Of a stretch of 64,000 bases of DNA, positions 1-14,180 are shown in pieces. Every line of letters starts with the position of its first letter. The stretch's first letter is position 1. The stretch spans positions 4,597,255 through 4,661,254 of the forward strand of contig NC_082606.1 in the NCBI RefSeq assembly GCF_030936135.1, in the 5' to 3' direction. Origin of the DNA: Gavia stellata. Taxonomy: Eukaryota > Chordata > Aves > Gaviiformes > Gaviidae. A program made the position numbers and the translations under genes. The notes under the pieces are model-generated. The model saw nothing but the letters and a program-made list of their open reading frames with translations. It made no database searches and was not told the DNA's origin.

Positions 1-3000
1 TGAGACTGTGTCATAGTATATGTAACAAAACAAGTATGTGTAACAACAATCACCTGTGGACACTATACCACAATGAATTGGTTTTCTATTTGACAAATCT
101 CTGCTATCAGCAGCACTAATCCCCACCAGAAGACATGACCTAAAATCTGCACAGGAAATGAAAGAAGTCACAACAAAGAAAATTCAATAATAAGTAGAAA
201 TAATTTCAAGTAGAACAACCCACAGCTAAACTTCCAGAAGAACTGTGCCTATATTGAACTCTACATAGCACATACAGAAGTCTGCCATCATTACAAATTT
301 TTAGGCTTCCTCTGTCAGGTTTTATCAGGAACAAGTAATCTGTGGTATTTTTACAATGCTGATGTCAGTAGCACATGTAAGCTATCTCATGATTGTCATT
401 CAGTAACAAAATGGGGACAGGTTGTTACAAGCTTAACTTTATTTGAAGCCCCTTGGGTCTTTCCACACTAGTTACACAGATTGCTTTTGACATGTGGGTT
501 GCACTTGCAGATGCCAGTCACAGACCTGCAGATCACTTAAAAGCAGCCTTTATCATCCCACTAGCTGTAGAGGTCACTGCACAACAAGGATTACACTCAA
601 TATTGGTTCAAGACCTTCTGGCTTAGTCAGAACTGAACAGACCCTGTGGTGTTATAGGGCAGGGTTCCCCATCCGTAAGTTTTTCTGGCTCTCCCTACAT
701 GTATAATTAATAAAATATACTGCACCTTGGTTTATATTATTTGTCAAATAAAGCATATTCAAATGGCATTCAAATGAAGGATGCTATAAAAAAATATAGT
801 GAAGGTACTACATGATAATACAAAGTTTAAAATTTTCTGAATGTTCTTTGAAAGTAATAGTATTTAAAATTTAATTTGAGAAACTTCATAAATTAAGGGC
901 TCAGAATACTATGCCTTCATTAAAAGGGCTAGAACTAAATGCAAAATATATGTTCAAGCAACGTATGTTTACTACAAAAGTTTTCAACTGACTCTGACCA
1001 CTGAAGTGAGGGAGGCTGCTGACTGAACACATTAATTCAGAAGCTCACTATAAATATATCTGCACAATTGCAGTCTCTTCTGCAGGTGCATAAAAATGTT
1101 TTTTCTTCTCATTTTATTTTATAATTCTTTAAAAGTTTAAAATCAAGTAGGAATTGAAAAATCTGGAAAGCTTATTTTCCTCTCCTAATCTCAGACTAAA
1201 AGCCAGGTAGGAGAGCTAAAATATACTAGTTCTAAAATCCCAGGGACCTAATAATCAAGTAACCAGGTCAATTCACTCAAGTATTACAAGTAATATTTGC
1301 TATGGCAATCAGTTGGTCTTAGGTGGAAAACATTTTTAATAAACTTTTTTTCTAAAGCATTCAGCATATTTAACAGGTATCAACTCCCCCCAATCAAAAT
1401 TAACTGATGCTTCCCTATATTTTTTTTTTAACAGAATTCTGTTAGTAGCATTCAAATATACCAGAAAGTACCAACTACACATGGGATATTCCCTAGAAGA
1501 ATCTTTTACATAGATCAGTTTTTCTGGTTATTTTATACATAAACATATTTTTATATATATGCATGCACATGTGTATGTTTTCTTTAGTAATTTTCCCTTT
1601 CTCATAGCACCAGTATGAAGCTTCCCAAAAGAAATTCCCAGTTATAGAGAAATTGAGAACTTCACTGGGAAAACTAACAGGTGAATTAATGTTGTTACTA
1701 ACACATTACATCACAGTATAAATTGAAAGTTCAGATGAAGAAAGTACATCATGGTATAGAACATGATGTCATAGGGGTCCAAAAATCCTAATGTGAAGGG
1801 ACAGATCTTCATATTTAAGAAGTTTAAATTTTGCAATTAACACAAGAAAATAGGCCTGGAGCAATTTTTTTAAAATTTTTTTTTAAATAACCTTAGACTA
1901 GGTAAGCTTTCTTCATGCATAAACTGTTCTCCCTGGAATAACTGGAGATCAGTATGTACTGGAGCAGGACCCTAGGATGTGATTTCCAAGTACTGGAATC
2001 ACAAAGGAGTAAATTATTTGCTAACATAATATGTGAAATTCAGTTGAATTACACTGGAGAAATTCTCTTCCCAAGCTCTTAAAAGCCCAGGAAAGATCCT
2101 TACAGTTCTGTGATTTAAATCCATCCTTTGCTTACTCTGCTTTCACCTTACAGAACTCCATGGGAATCAACACAGTAACAGTAGGTGGGTGGAATCAGAT
2201 TAGACCTTTCCTAAGAAGGCTGAAACATAAGCAACCGCATTCCTCATATTTGAAAATACTGGTGAATGGGATACCCTGCTTTAATGACTACATACACAGA
2301 AAAATAAACATACACGTGGGTCTCAGAAGGATTTGGAAAGATCCAGGCAGAGCAAGAAATGCAAGTTTACAGTTGCCTCAAATATCTTTCCACTGTATCT
2401 GCTATGATGAAGATGGACAGTCCTGATACATTATTTACAATGCCGTTGGGAATGCCCCAGGGCCAAAAGGAAGCATATTGTAGGCAAAGACTAATGCAAG
2501 AGAACTGCTACTGCAGAGCTTGTCTTTTGGAGACACAGTGAAGAGCCGAGCAGGCAGATTAGCCATGGCTTCCCATGGCACCATAGCACACGCAGACTCA
2601 GGACACAAATGAGGCTTTTGGGTGTTACCAGGTTTGTTCTTTCTGAAAGGAATCTGATACTTATGAAGCAAGGTATTTCTCAAAGGCACCAAGAAGCATA
2701 AAGGCTCAGCTCCCTCCATTAACAATTCTAACTTTCCATACTTTGCTTTATTTTGTGAGCTGGCCTATAGGTCATTTGTTAATTATTAGCCCTTTCTTCT
2801 GCAAAAGCACCTTCTCTCAGCACCTGCTCTGACCAGTCTTTCCCCTCTCGCTTTCTTCCAAAGTTGTTCTCTTATCATACACTTCCTTCCACACTCCATG
2901 GACCAGGTCTCACCTCTTTACTCAAATCCAGCATTACTCTCTTCCTTCAAAGCCATCGTGACAAATACATCGCAAGAAAATGCTTTCATATCAGCCCTGA

Positions 3001-6000
3001 ATAAAAAAAGCAAACTAATATCATGCCGATAAATTAACTTCTCCTCAGAGTCTTCCAGCACACTACTATCTGCTTGCTTAGCAAGGATCAGATTCTGCAA
3101 TGGTATTTGCTGTTAATGCGACTTCAAAAAACAACTGAAAGCATCACCTGACCAGTAAAAGGCTATACAGCTCACAGAGGTGGCACTTAGATTTTAAATG
3201 TAAGGGAACAGGAAACATCCACCTCCCTCTGGCACAGTATCAAGAAATCTGCTGGCGCTTGACAAATCAAATGTAACAACACCAGCAGCAGCAGCAACTT
3301 CATCAATAGGGACCTGCCGGGGCTTCTGTGCTTCTCCCTGCCCTGTGCCTGAGAACCTGGCGGGAGGTAAGCCCTGAGGCAGCATCACAAACTCTGTGAG
3401 CAAAAGGCTGACAGGTCTAAGGATAAAGCCAAGGAGTTAGCACTCTTCACGTGTGTGAGTACAGGCTTAGCACAGCGGCATCGGATTCTTAGCTGGGGCA
3501 TCTAAGTGCTGCTGCAATTACAAACAGTGCAGTGAAGAACACTCCTTCATGTGCCTAAATGTTTACAGCCTTGGGCTATAAAAAGGATCATTAGGTGCAC
3601 ATGCAAAAATGTGCAGTCTGGTACAAAGAATACAAAAATAATTTCTATGTTGGTTACAGAAAAATACACAAGAAAACCTGCCACAATGTTACGTAATAGA
3701 CACTGCAGAACAGACAGTAAATTCACTTCCAGTGTATCGATCTGTTTGGTGAGCACAATGATTTTAAGTAACCATTCTGCCTAACATAGAGAGGGAGAAA
3801 GGTATTTCATTGTGCCCACTCCAGCACCACACCGTTCTTGTCAAGCCAGAGGGTAATGGATCAGGCAGAACTCGGATGCCCAGATGCCCAGCATCCCCCT
3901 TCACAAGCCACATTCTCACTGTTCTGCCAAGCTCTAGAATATTTGTTGCAGGTTTATTAACAAGGCTAATCTATACATGGAATGGGATGACAGAGTTGTT
4001 AAATGATTTCACAGATTTACCTTTAAAAATAGAATGTGCAAATAAATAGAAAACTGCAGAGGGCAAACAACGAGTTCCTGTACATATTTCTGCTATCACT
4101 TAAAGGCAAAACTGAGCCAATAAACTGGAAGCTTTATTTTTCCAAAGCTCTAACTGGCCATTTCAAAATGTAGTAGAAGCAGTAGCATCTGAAAGCTCTT
4201 CCATGTGGTACAACACTCCCCATTTTATATTGGTAAATCTAGAGAGGAAAGAGTCATAGGTCCGATGTTCACAAGTCAGTAAAGCACAAACTGAGATCTG
4301 CACAAACAGTAGCAGGACTTTTGCAAGTAGGTTTCTCTGCTTAAAAAAAATAAACAAACAAAAAAGACCACACAAAACCAAACACAACAAACAAGTACAC
4401 AGTAAGAGAAACACATTAGATGCTAGCTCTATTCCTACTGGTTTAAAAGCATAAGGATCCCAGCCTTACTGACGTTTTACTCCTCAGGATCACTCCGGGG
4501 GTTACTCTCAGGCAGCCTACATCAACAAAACTAGCACATGATGAAAAGTCTGCGTCTTAGGAGCAGGTGCAACTTCAGATCTGAAGGGTTCACGTCAAAG
4601 CAGAATGGGTATTTGAAAGCCTGCAGCTTCAGTGAAATGAAGCTTTAATGTTGCAATTTGCTTTTAGCAAGTAATTCTGGTGAAGTTTGCTGAAGCTATT
4701 TAAATGTTAGAGCATTTCTGCACATTGATTAGCAGCCAAGAACTATAAGCATGAAAATGTTATTTGAAACACTTATAGCATAATTTGCACATGCTTGTTG
4801 CAGAACCTAATCAGGATTGTAGTGCTTGAGACAGCAAATTGAAGGCAAGTCATAAACTTCACCAAAGAGTTAACGTTTAGCATTTTGCAGGAGCTGGGCA
4901 AACATTAGTGCTAAGATAAGAATACAGTCCAATGCGGATTCTCACATCCACAGAACTAACACAAGTTCATTTGCATCCCGAAAAGAAGTATTGCACCCTG
5001 GGATTTCTCTCTTATGTGACATATGAAAATGCTGCCTAATGAGGACTGACCTAGTTTTAGGAATGGAGAGTGCACCCTCTGTTTGCTTCTCCTTTCACTG
5101 TTCATTAGCAAGTCCTCTTCCCCTCTGACAGCCCCTGACCAAACCCAGTGCAGCACATGTCTATCCCCCATGGCTAATAATGTAATCTTTTTCACTATCC
5201 CTTTAGTATTTCATTGGGTAACAGTAACTCTAGAATCCCCAGGGAGGAAAAAAACCCAAACAAAAAAATAATAAAAAAAACAAACAAAAAAATCCCAAAC
5301 CCAAAACAAAATCCACAACAACAAAAAACCCAACCAAAAAACACACCACCCAGCTACTGCCTGACTTAAGAGTCAGGTTGGGGTAACTCAGCACTTCACA
5401 AACTCAGAAGCTCAGATCCATAGTCCCTGCAAAGCACAGGGACCACCTAATACTAACATCGTCATAGCAGGGGCTAGGGGAGCATTCAGAGCTCTTGGCT
5501 GGGGAATTTGTTTGAAGATTAGTTACTCCAGCAACGCTAATGCACCATGAGGATAAGACAACAGTGCAAAGCAAATTAAAATATTTCTCTGATTGCATTG
5601 AAAATTCAGCTCCAATTAAAAATCACTGACACTGGGGAAAAAAAAAAAAGAGGATCTGCTTGTCTTAAATGGCTCCTAAATTAGAAGAAGCCTCAGAGAG
5701 GCCCCTCACCCAGGCAGATTTAATGAAAGATTATTTCAGTAGAAGAGATCACGACTGCATAGCACAAGCATTTCAAAGGGAATCTGACTTATAATACATC
5801 TTCATCCTAAATAGACAAGATATACCCAAAGTCAGAGGGGAAATGAAAGCTGATGGGTATGAGGCAGTGTGCCCAAAATCATGCTGCAGACCTGAGTCAG
5901 TTCTACAATAGGTGTCCTGACTCCCAGTCTGAGATTTCGTTCAAGCAGTCCTGAAAGACTGTTACTCACTACATAATCTTCCTTCAGCTGGTCATATGTG

Positions 6001-9000
6001 TGGATTAAACTAAACACCTTATAAGCAATTTCTCAATTAAAAGCAGTCTTTCATTATAAAACCATTGTCTTCCAAATATGCCTGGAAAACTTGTATTTGC
6101 TTTTGTGAAAATTCACCACTATTTATATATGACACATCCTTCTGTCCTCAGTAAGTTTTAGGTTTTTTCAAGTCTATTTATTTTCTACTATTTATATGAC
6201 TTCTTTTTTATTTTAACACAGATATGGTATAAAGAAAAAATAGTAAAAGTTAAAACCATTTTAGTTTTGAAAGGATAAAGTTACCAGGCTTAGGGAACCA
6301 CTGAGTTATCTGAAATTATCTTATGTTCTCTGTTTTGCATGTCTCAAGTTACTAGCATCTCTTTACAGGATATACAAAGTAACTGCAACTGAATCAGACT
6401 AATATACAAGTAGTTGCATGAAAAGGTACTATGCAAATGACAAATATTCAGACCAATAATGCAAAAAGGAACATTACTGCCTTTCTCACTGCTTCTTATC
6501 ACGCATGTAAGGGGGGGTCTGCTCTTTTCTGACATGGTAATTTCCTATTTTCACATCTGGGAAAAATGAAAATTGAGAGAGTCATTGTAGTATGAATATA
6601 ATAATCAAGTAAGTCAGCTTTTTCATATTTATGGGTAAAATTACAAACAGTAAACCAGTTGTTTTAATCCTGTGTGCAACTGCTCTATAAAGCATAGCTT
6701 GGGATACCAGGGTGAACACTCATGCAACAACTTTTACAATAGATGATGTGAATTAAATATTCTCAAACTATAGCCAGCTGAAAACCCTCCACTCTCTTCT
6801 GTAGGAAGGAACAAAACCTGGTTTTTATTCTCAGTTAAGAAACACAGTGGAAGTCTACATGCAAGAAACCTCCTCTTTTCCTATTGAAACTCCCTGGCCT
6901 GCAATATAAAATTACATGCAATTGGCAGCAGATTAAACTGCCACTCTTGATGTATTTTCTCTCCCTGCCGACTGCTCTGCCCGAGGGGACTGACACTCCC
7001 CATAGAGACCAGCACACAAGTTCACTCCCAAACCACTGCCTTCTTCAGCCTTGCAGTTTAAGGTAAACCACATTCAATTTTGGCTCACACTGTTATTCCA
7101 GGCTAAAGATTACAGCCTGTCTGGTGCTGACTTGTGGTCATTGAGCTCTCTGGCACATGGAGAAGCAGGGCAAAGGGTCACAACTGTTTTATCCCTTGCA
7201 ACTTAATGCACTGCCAAGGGCATGTCAGTCCTGAGAGTTAGCTGACATGAAGCTGACTGTGACTTAGCCCCGAAAATGAACCATGGCCAGTGTCATGTCA
7301 TAGTGATAATTTAATCCTGTTCTTATTTACACAGACTACTAAATCATGGCTTTCTCCAGTCAAGCAATCTTAATTGCTTGCAGGCCTGCACACGCAGAGG
7401 CAGTGCACAGTTCAGGTGAGGTCCCTGCAGATAAACACTAATGAGGTCTCTCTGGCTCACTGTCATCCTCTGCCCTCACTGCTAAAGGCACCATCTACAA
7501 ACCAGCCTGAGAAAAATACATCTGTCCCATGTGGGTCAAAAGGCTTCTGGATAGGCAATGACTGTGGTTTGCACCAGATCTGGGAGGCAAAAGCCAAGTC
7601 CCACTTCATAAGGCAAAGCATTCAAAGGTTAAAAAAAAAAAAAAAACCAAAAAACAAAAAAACCCCACAAACATAAAATGAGCTAGCTAGTATTTTCCTC
7701 TCTTCTCTACTTTTAAGTGCTTTTAAGTGAGCTAACCAGAAAGGGAAGCAGGCCAGCATTATGAAGCAGAGAAGTAAGTCATTCTGCATTATTTCTGTGT
7801 ATGATATTGACCATCCACAAATATAATTGGTAGCTAATGGTGAATAAGTGCTGACAAGTCGTCTTCTCTCCATTTCCCTCAAATCATTTTCCCTGGGGAT
7901 GCGCTGGAAAGGAGGTATTCAAAACTCTTATTAAGTCACTGACTTTCAAATGAAGTAATTGAAAAGGACAAAGCAGAGACAGTGAGTTAGAGAACTAACT
8001 TCATATCCCAGGAAACAGATTTGTCCTCACATCAAGTGAATAAGAACTTGATGGTCTCAAGTAATCCTTCCTGGTTTTGCTCAGGCCACAACCTCACATT
8101 TTCTGCCCTCGAGCTGCTCAGCAGTGAGGCACAATGGCTCTGCATTGAGAGACTCTAGCAGGGAAGCTCCAGCACACCAGGTATGCCCATAAATATTAGC
8201 CATGTCCTTTTCTAAATCCCAAGACAGACATAGAACAGGACTAAGGTCAGCGGATCAACTTATAAAAAGAGGGCATCAGCTTAGCCCTGTCTCTTTTTGA
8301 GACATTTCCAAATATTCCAGAAGAAATTGGAAGTTTGTTTGGTCAAGCTGCACTTGTGATCATACTAGTTACATATGCAATAGACAAAACCCCTGGTTAA
8401 AGAAATGCCTACTTGCAATTCATTAAAAATACCTCTCTCACACAATGCAAAAAGAAACCCCAGAGCTATTATATGTAAATTTCAGCTTCAAAGGACTCAT
8501 ATACTGGCACAAACTAATCTCATACAACTATCAACCAGCCCTGCTCAGACAGCTCAGCTATGGGCAGCCCCACAGAAGGCACACCCCACTCAAATGCAGC
8601 TGTCACCAGGGAAGAACAAAGCAGGTTTTTATCAACATGAGTTATTAAACATTCAGTAGGCTTCATTCATGGCAAGGCTAAGTACTTTTTATCAAAATCT
8701 GGAGTGTTTGGACTAAAAGGTATGATGTCTTGAGTGAATTATTTTACATGAAAAAACTGGCTTGATTGACGGCTGCTCCCATGATAAATAGTTTGTTCAT
8801 CCCAGAGCACCTACAGGTGGCTATAGACCACGAGGGGCACCTTTCCGCTGAATTTTTTTTCTTTCAAATCTGTTAATTATCTGCTGTAAGTACCTCTAGT
8901 TCTCTTTAAAGAAATTCATCCTCCAAAGAGTTTGCCTTTTTCATCCAACTCCTGTACTTACTGAAACCATTGAGCCATAAGTCCATAAGGAAATTGATAT

Positions 9001-12000
9001 TATTAATGCTTTATTACTCTTATTTTATTGCATTTTCACAGAAAGGAGACTTCACTTGCTTTATGATTTAATCAAGCCTTTTCTGTTCTTTAAAATTAAT
9101 ACAGGATTAAGAACTACTTTCAGATATCAAGCTCGCCCTATGAGGTTCATTTGTGGTTGCTCTCCCAGCCCTGATTTTTTTTGGATCAAGTTTACCAATA
9201 CAAGTAATTATAGAGCAACTATATTATCAACTATTATCAATTCCCTACTTACCACCACAATCAGACACAATATTTAGAATACTTCAGCATACTGAACTAT
9301 AGCCATCTAAAGTTATGGATGTGAAAGGCAAGACTACACTTCAATTTCTGCCCTTAAATATCTAAAATAAATGTGCTTTCAGTATTGCTTCCTAATCTCC
9401 ACAGGAAATATACTTTCTTCTCTAAATGCAAGAACTGCATTAACTAACAAGAACAGAAATGGGGAGTGTAAGTAGATTGTGTTGTCCCTGTGCACACATG
9501 TGAAATTTAATACTGGACAAAGAAGGTAACCCTACCCATTATCCACAGGTGTAATTGTCTCTTTAAAAACCCTGGACTTTAGCCTTGGTCATTTTATTTA
9601 GATATTTAAATCTGAAAAAATAGTTAGCAAAGCTATACCATCACTAGCAGAATAATATCAGCATGAAAATCTGCATCTATATTCAAAACATACACGCATT
9701 CGAAGTGTCTCTCTCAAAGCTAAATTGCCTTGCAGTCATACAATTAAGTGACTTGAATAAGAAACTTGCTTGATTGGTTTGGTAAAGATACAAAGTTATT
9801 TTGGGTAATTAAATCTAAATGTGACAGCAAGGAGTTTCAGAAAGATCTCACAACACCGAATGAGCATTCAAATTTAATGTTCTTAAAACACAGTAAAGCA
9901 CACAAGGGTAAAACAATGCTAACTATATATATTTAGCAATAGATACTTACTATCCCTAAAGAAAGTGATATGGGAGTCATCATGAACGGGTCTATGAAAG
10001 TGTTAGTTTGATAGTCAGAGGCAGTAAAAAGGCAGATATGTTTGGGATTATTAAAAAGAAAATGAAGCAAAACAGAAGACATTATTTTTTTCCTTGCAGA
10101 AATCTCTGATATACCTGTATTTTGAGTACTACTCTGTTTCTTATATTCTCCCCTAAGCATCTTGTGTATTACCAACCATCATCAGAGATTAGGTATTTGA
10201 ATGTAAGGATCTTTGTTTGCTCCAGCACAATTGTTCTTACCCATGTGTTAATTGCTAATCACCTTTTCCTGCCTACAATTTTTTTTGGGGGAGGAGGAGG
10301 AGGCAAGTGTGTTATGATTAAAAAAGATAAAACTGAATATTTATTTATTTTTAAATCCCTGTATACAGTTAAACTCTCGTAGCAGACACTACTGAGCAGT
10401 TATCACTGTTCTTCACAAAATGCACGTTAGCCAGCACTTCCCATCACGCTTGACTATCACGTGGAATCCATACCCAGCTCTGCCCAAACGCCCCACACCA
10501 CTGCCAACCTCTCTCTACCCTGCCAACTGCTCTTCTGCCACGGCCTGTCTGGAGAGCACAGTGAACGCTCTGTTTGCCAAATACATCTGGAGGCCAAAGA
10601 TGTGCTGAAGTGGGACTAATGCTGGTTCAGAGAGAACACCTTCAAGACTGTCAGAACAGAAAGGGGTGTCAGATGAATTAATAAATAAGGAAATCCAACT
10701 TTACCTTTCAATATCTGCAAGTCTGGCATTTAAAAAGCTGTCTGTAATTCCAAAGTTCCAGAAACCTGATGATTCAAGAAGAATAATCAATTAATGTTTA
10801 AAGACCATTGAATTAAATTCAGGGTGAAGCAAATAAGTTTCCCTGCACAGGCACAGCAGCAGAGTAAGCAGTGTTTGGTAAGCACTCCCTCCCAGCTGCT
10901 GTACCCTCGCAATACAGTCACAGTGTGACTGCATGGATGCGGCAGGACTGAGCTGGTGTGAGGAGGCAGCAAAGCAGTCATATCATTCCCCTGAGAACTC
11001 ACATATAGGCAAGGAGAGCCCAACCTAGTACCCCCAGCCCTCACTGCCTGGCACCAGAAGGAAACACTGTGTTGAAAAGGATTTTGGACACAGAAGGTCA
11101 ATACAGGCAGCCAGGTCCCCCTGCAATTATACAGGAATGCAGCACTTAAATCTATTGGTGCTGTGAGAAATCACTTTCCTTGCACAAGAGAAAACAACTG
11201 AAGACAAGTAAAATCTTTATGGTGATTTCTGTGGTCTTTAGATCAAGTTTTAAATATAGTCCCTTCAATCACTGCCCTCTGAGACACTGCAACTCTTCCC
11301 AGCTTCCACACACGTAAAATCCGTAGCAAGTCCCCCTGCCCTGCAAAATGGCTCATCTCCTGCTTCCACTGTACTTTTCCTGCTCTGCCTTGAGAGCTGA
11401 CAGAGAAACTCTTCCAGTTCCTTAACCACTTCTGCGCTCTTTCATCTCATACCACACAAAACTAAGGTGCTTACTCCTAAGGACCAGTTATTGGTCCTTC
11501 ATATATGAATTAACTATTGGAATTTGCACATTTCAGAGAAAGTTTGGGGCAAGTCACTTGAATTTCTTCATCAGTTTCTGTATTTAGGAAGGGTAGTAAG
11601 ATCTACATTATACAGTCCTATCCATTATGAGAGAGTACCTGCTACATATCACTATAAGCAAAAAGTGCACGTCATCCATGAAAGCACTTTTTGGTAACTG
11701 TTTTAGATTGATGGTTATAAATGGACTGCATTGATTTATCTGCAGCTTGGTGCACACACCACTGCAGGGACCAGACACCTTCCATTTTTGCAACACTTTC
11801 CACTATCTTAAAGGAGGACAGTGTCCCACTACCTAAATGCATTTGTAGAGTGAGTAAATTTCACTGTTGCCATTACTCATTGTCTTCTCACTCAATGTCC
11901 TGTAAGTCCTAAGCATCCTGAAAGCAGCAGTGACTTCTTAAATAATTCCATTATCACAGCAAGCTAGGAGCTCAAAAACATGAGAGTATACTTTCAAAAC

Positions 12001-13539
12001 CCCTTTGCTTGGATTCTGCATTTGCTATACAGAAATAATCTTTCCAATCCAGACAATAGGGAGCTCTGGCAAACAGGCAAAAGTCTGAGAGATGGCATTA
12101 TCTGATATCAATTATTTTTCTTAATGTCAGTTTTTCCATCTCAGAATTATTACAAGGACAGCCTGACAGTTCTACCAGCAATGCTGGGACAGGAAAGAGT
12201 AAAAGAAACTGAATTTTAAAAAAGAAAAAAAAGACGTCAACATAACACTCAGTGTGTCCATTTTCTTAACGGCCTCCGGGATAGCATGATCTATAATAGC
12301 ATGCCTTTCAGGAAAAGTGGAATGGAAAAGGCATATATATTTAAATATTAATAATTTTTTACTGCTCCAAAGCATTAGAAACAGCTCTGCTCACTATACA
12401 CTAGAGAGCTGACCCCCGCATCTAAGGTACAACCCACCATTATCTTCCTAATGTCAGCAACATATTGATTTTTATTCCTTTTATTTGTGCATCAAGGCTC
12501 CCAGTCTATGCATGTGCACATATGTGTGTATTTGAGTGTGTGGGGTAAAGCCTAGACGAGGATGATGTTCTCTGGAGATTTTGGTCCATGTCTTTGGACA
12601 GAACAGCTTTTCCGACCCTTTTATGTTTCTCTGCTCCTTCATGTAGGTGCTGTTGTTTCTACACTTACTCTGCAGCTGTGCAATGGAACAGTCACAGTCT
12701 GCAAATGCTGTGCCTCAGCAGACAGCAAGCAGTGAAGCACAATACAAACTGGACCTTCCACCCCCTCTGAGGGCAAATATGTTGCTTTTACAGTGCTTCC
12801 AGACTCAGCTGAACTGAGGTTGAGAGGACAGACTTATTCCTGATCCTGCAGCTAGTGCAGGATGATGTACAGCGTACACATCAGATCTCAGCTGAAGTCT
12901 CTGTTAACAAATCCAATGATGCTAGAACTGTCTATAAAGGCAAGAGAAATGGAGAGGAGAGCTAAACATCCTAACAAAGTAAATTCAAAAGCCTGTATCA
13001 TTTATTACTCACTAATAGTAATTCCTCCTGTTTTTTAAAAAAAAAAAGGGGGGGGTGTGTAGCAATAGTTGTAGTTCTCCCGGTGTTTTATTGATGTGTC
13101 AAAAAGGTAACAGGAGAGACTTTGCCATGATACTCCTTCCTCCCTGTTAGAGTCAGTAACAGACTCTGCAAAAAAGGAGTTTACTGTAAAATGTAAAGGT
13201 GGGACTGGCCTGGAGCCCCAGTGCACATTTGGGGCTCTGATGCATCCTTACTTCTTCTTGCAAAAGACCGGGACTTTTCCTAAGGGGCAAGGCAGAATCC
13301 CAGTTAAGTCAGTCTAGCAGGTATTTTGTCAATCAGCTTAGGCACTCATGTTGAGAGCTTGTCCAGCTGGAATTGCAAATTAGGGAAAGAAGAATAGAAA
13401 ACTGGAAGAAACATGGGAATTGAAATTATCTCAAGGCATTTCTACAAAGGTTCTACTTGTTCTGAAAAACCACAGCAAACACACTCATGGAGTACTGCAC
13501 TTACTAGGGTCAAATGCTGTTTCCTCTAATACAGGTAGA
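1..13539. other. Non-coding region, no gene recognised
   Basis: AT-rich sequence with many short chance frames on both strands, none with a recognisable protein motif or matching splice sites. Simple tracts apart, I see no RNA gene, LINE end or conserved exon here. It may be intergenic or a large intron of a gene lying to the left. Confidence 0.6.
5247..5350. repeat. A-rich low-complexity tract
   Basis: About 100 bp composed almost only of A with interspersed C (AAACAAACAAAAAAATCCC type). Similar shorter A-rich runs lie at 4339-4395, 7628-7675, 39291-39333 and 49459-49487. Confidence 0.85.
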
Positions 13540-14180
13540 TTAGCCTCTACTCCAAACTGCAATCCCTCCCTTTCAAAGTCCCTATGGCCTTGCTCCTGCT
13601 CTGTTCACAACACCCTCTTCCCAGTGTCACAGAGTATCTGCTTCCCAGGCCCCGTTTCTCTCAGCTTCCCAGTCTCAGGTCACACACTGCTGATCCTGTC
13701 TGCTCTCTTGTTCATTCCTGTCAGACAGTTTGGTGACTCTTAGAGTTAAAATGAACTCTATTTCCACAGATCCAGCTTCTAAGACACACCTGCAGGATAA
13801 TCCCACTCTGCACAGTCACAACATTGTTTTCAGCCATTTTAGCCCCAGATCCTAACTACCACATTTGTTTGTAGAGGTCCTTCTTCCCCTTATTTGAACT
13901 CAGCCCCATCTTCTTCGGTTCCCAGGCCCACTTGTCTTCCTCACAGCTGCCTCCCCGGCCTCATCTTTCTCTTTCACAGTCTATGTAGTTTATTCTCTGA
14001 TCCTGCACTCATGGTGCCTTCTTCTCACAGCTATTTCACAACAGCGCTTCCGCGCAGCCCGCTCAGGCAGATTTCTAACTTCTCTATATTCAGCCCCAAT
14101 TTCCACCTCCTCCAGCTTCACAGGTCTCTCTTGCTGTGCAACCACTTGTCTCATCTCTTATCTAAATCAAGACTGTTCCG
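13540..14180. repeat. Pyrimidine-biased region
   Basis: A C/T-rich stretch with recurring motifs such as TTCCCAGGCCC (13646 and 13920 areas), CACAGCT and TTCACAG. It may be a strongly decayed minisatellite. The bias removes stop codons and explains the long chance frames on the + strand. Confidence 0.4.

Noticed and set aside
3194..3403. 69-codon - strand frame with VTFDLSSASRFLDTV
   Set aside because: It looks slightly protein-like but has no matching splice signals and no neighbouring exons that I could find.
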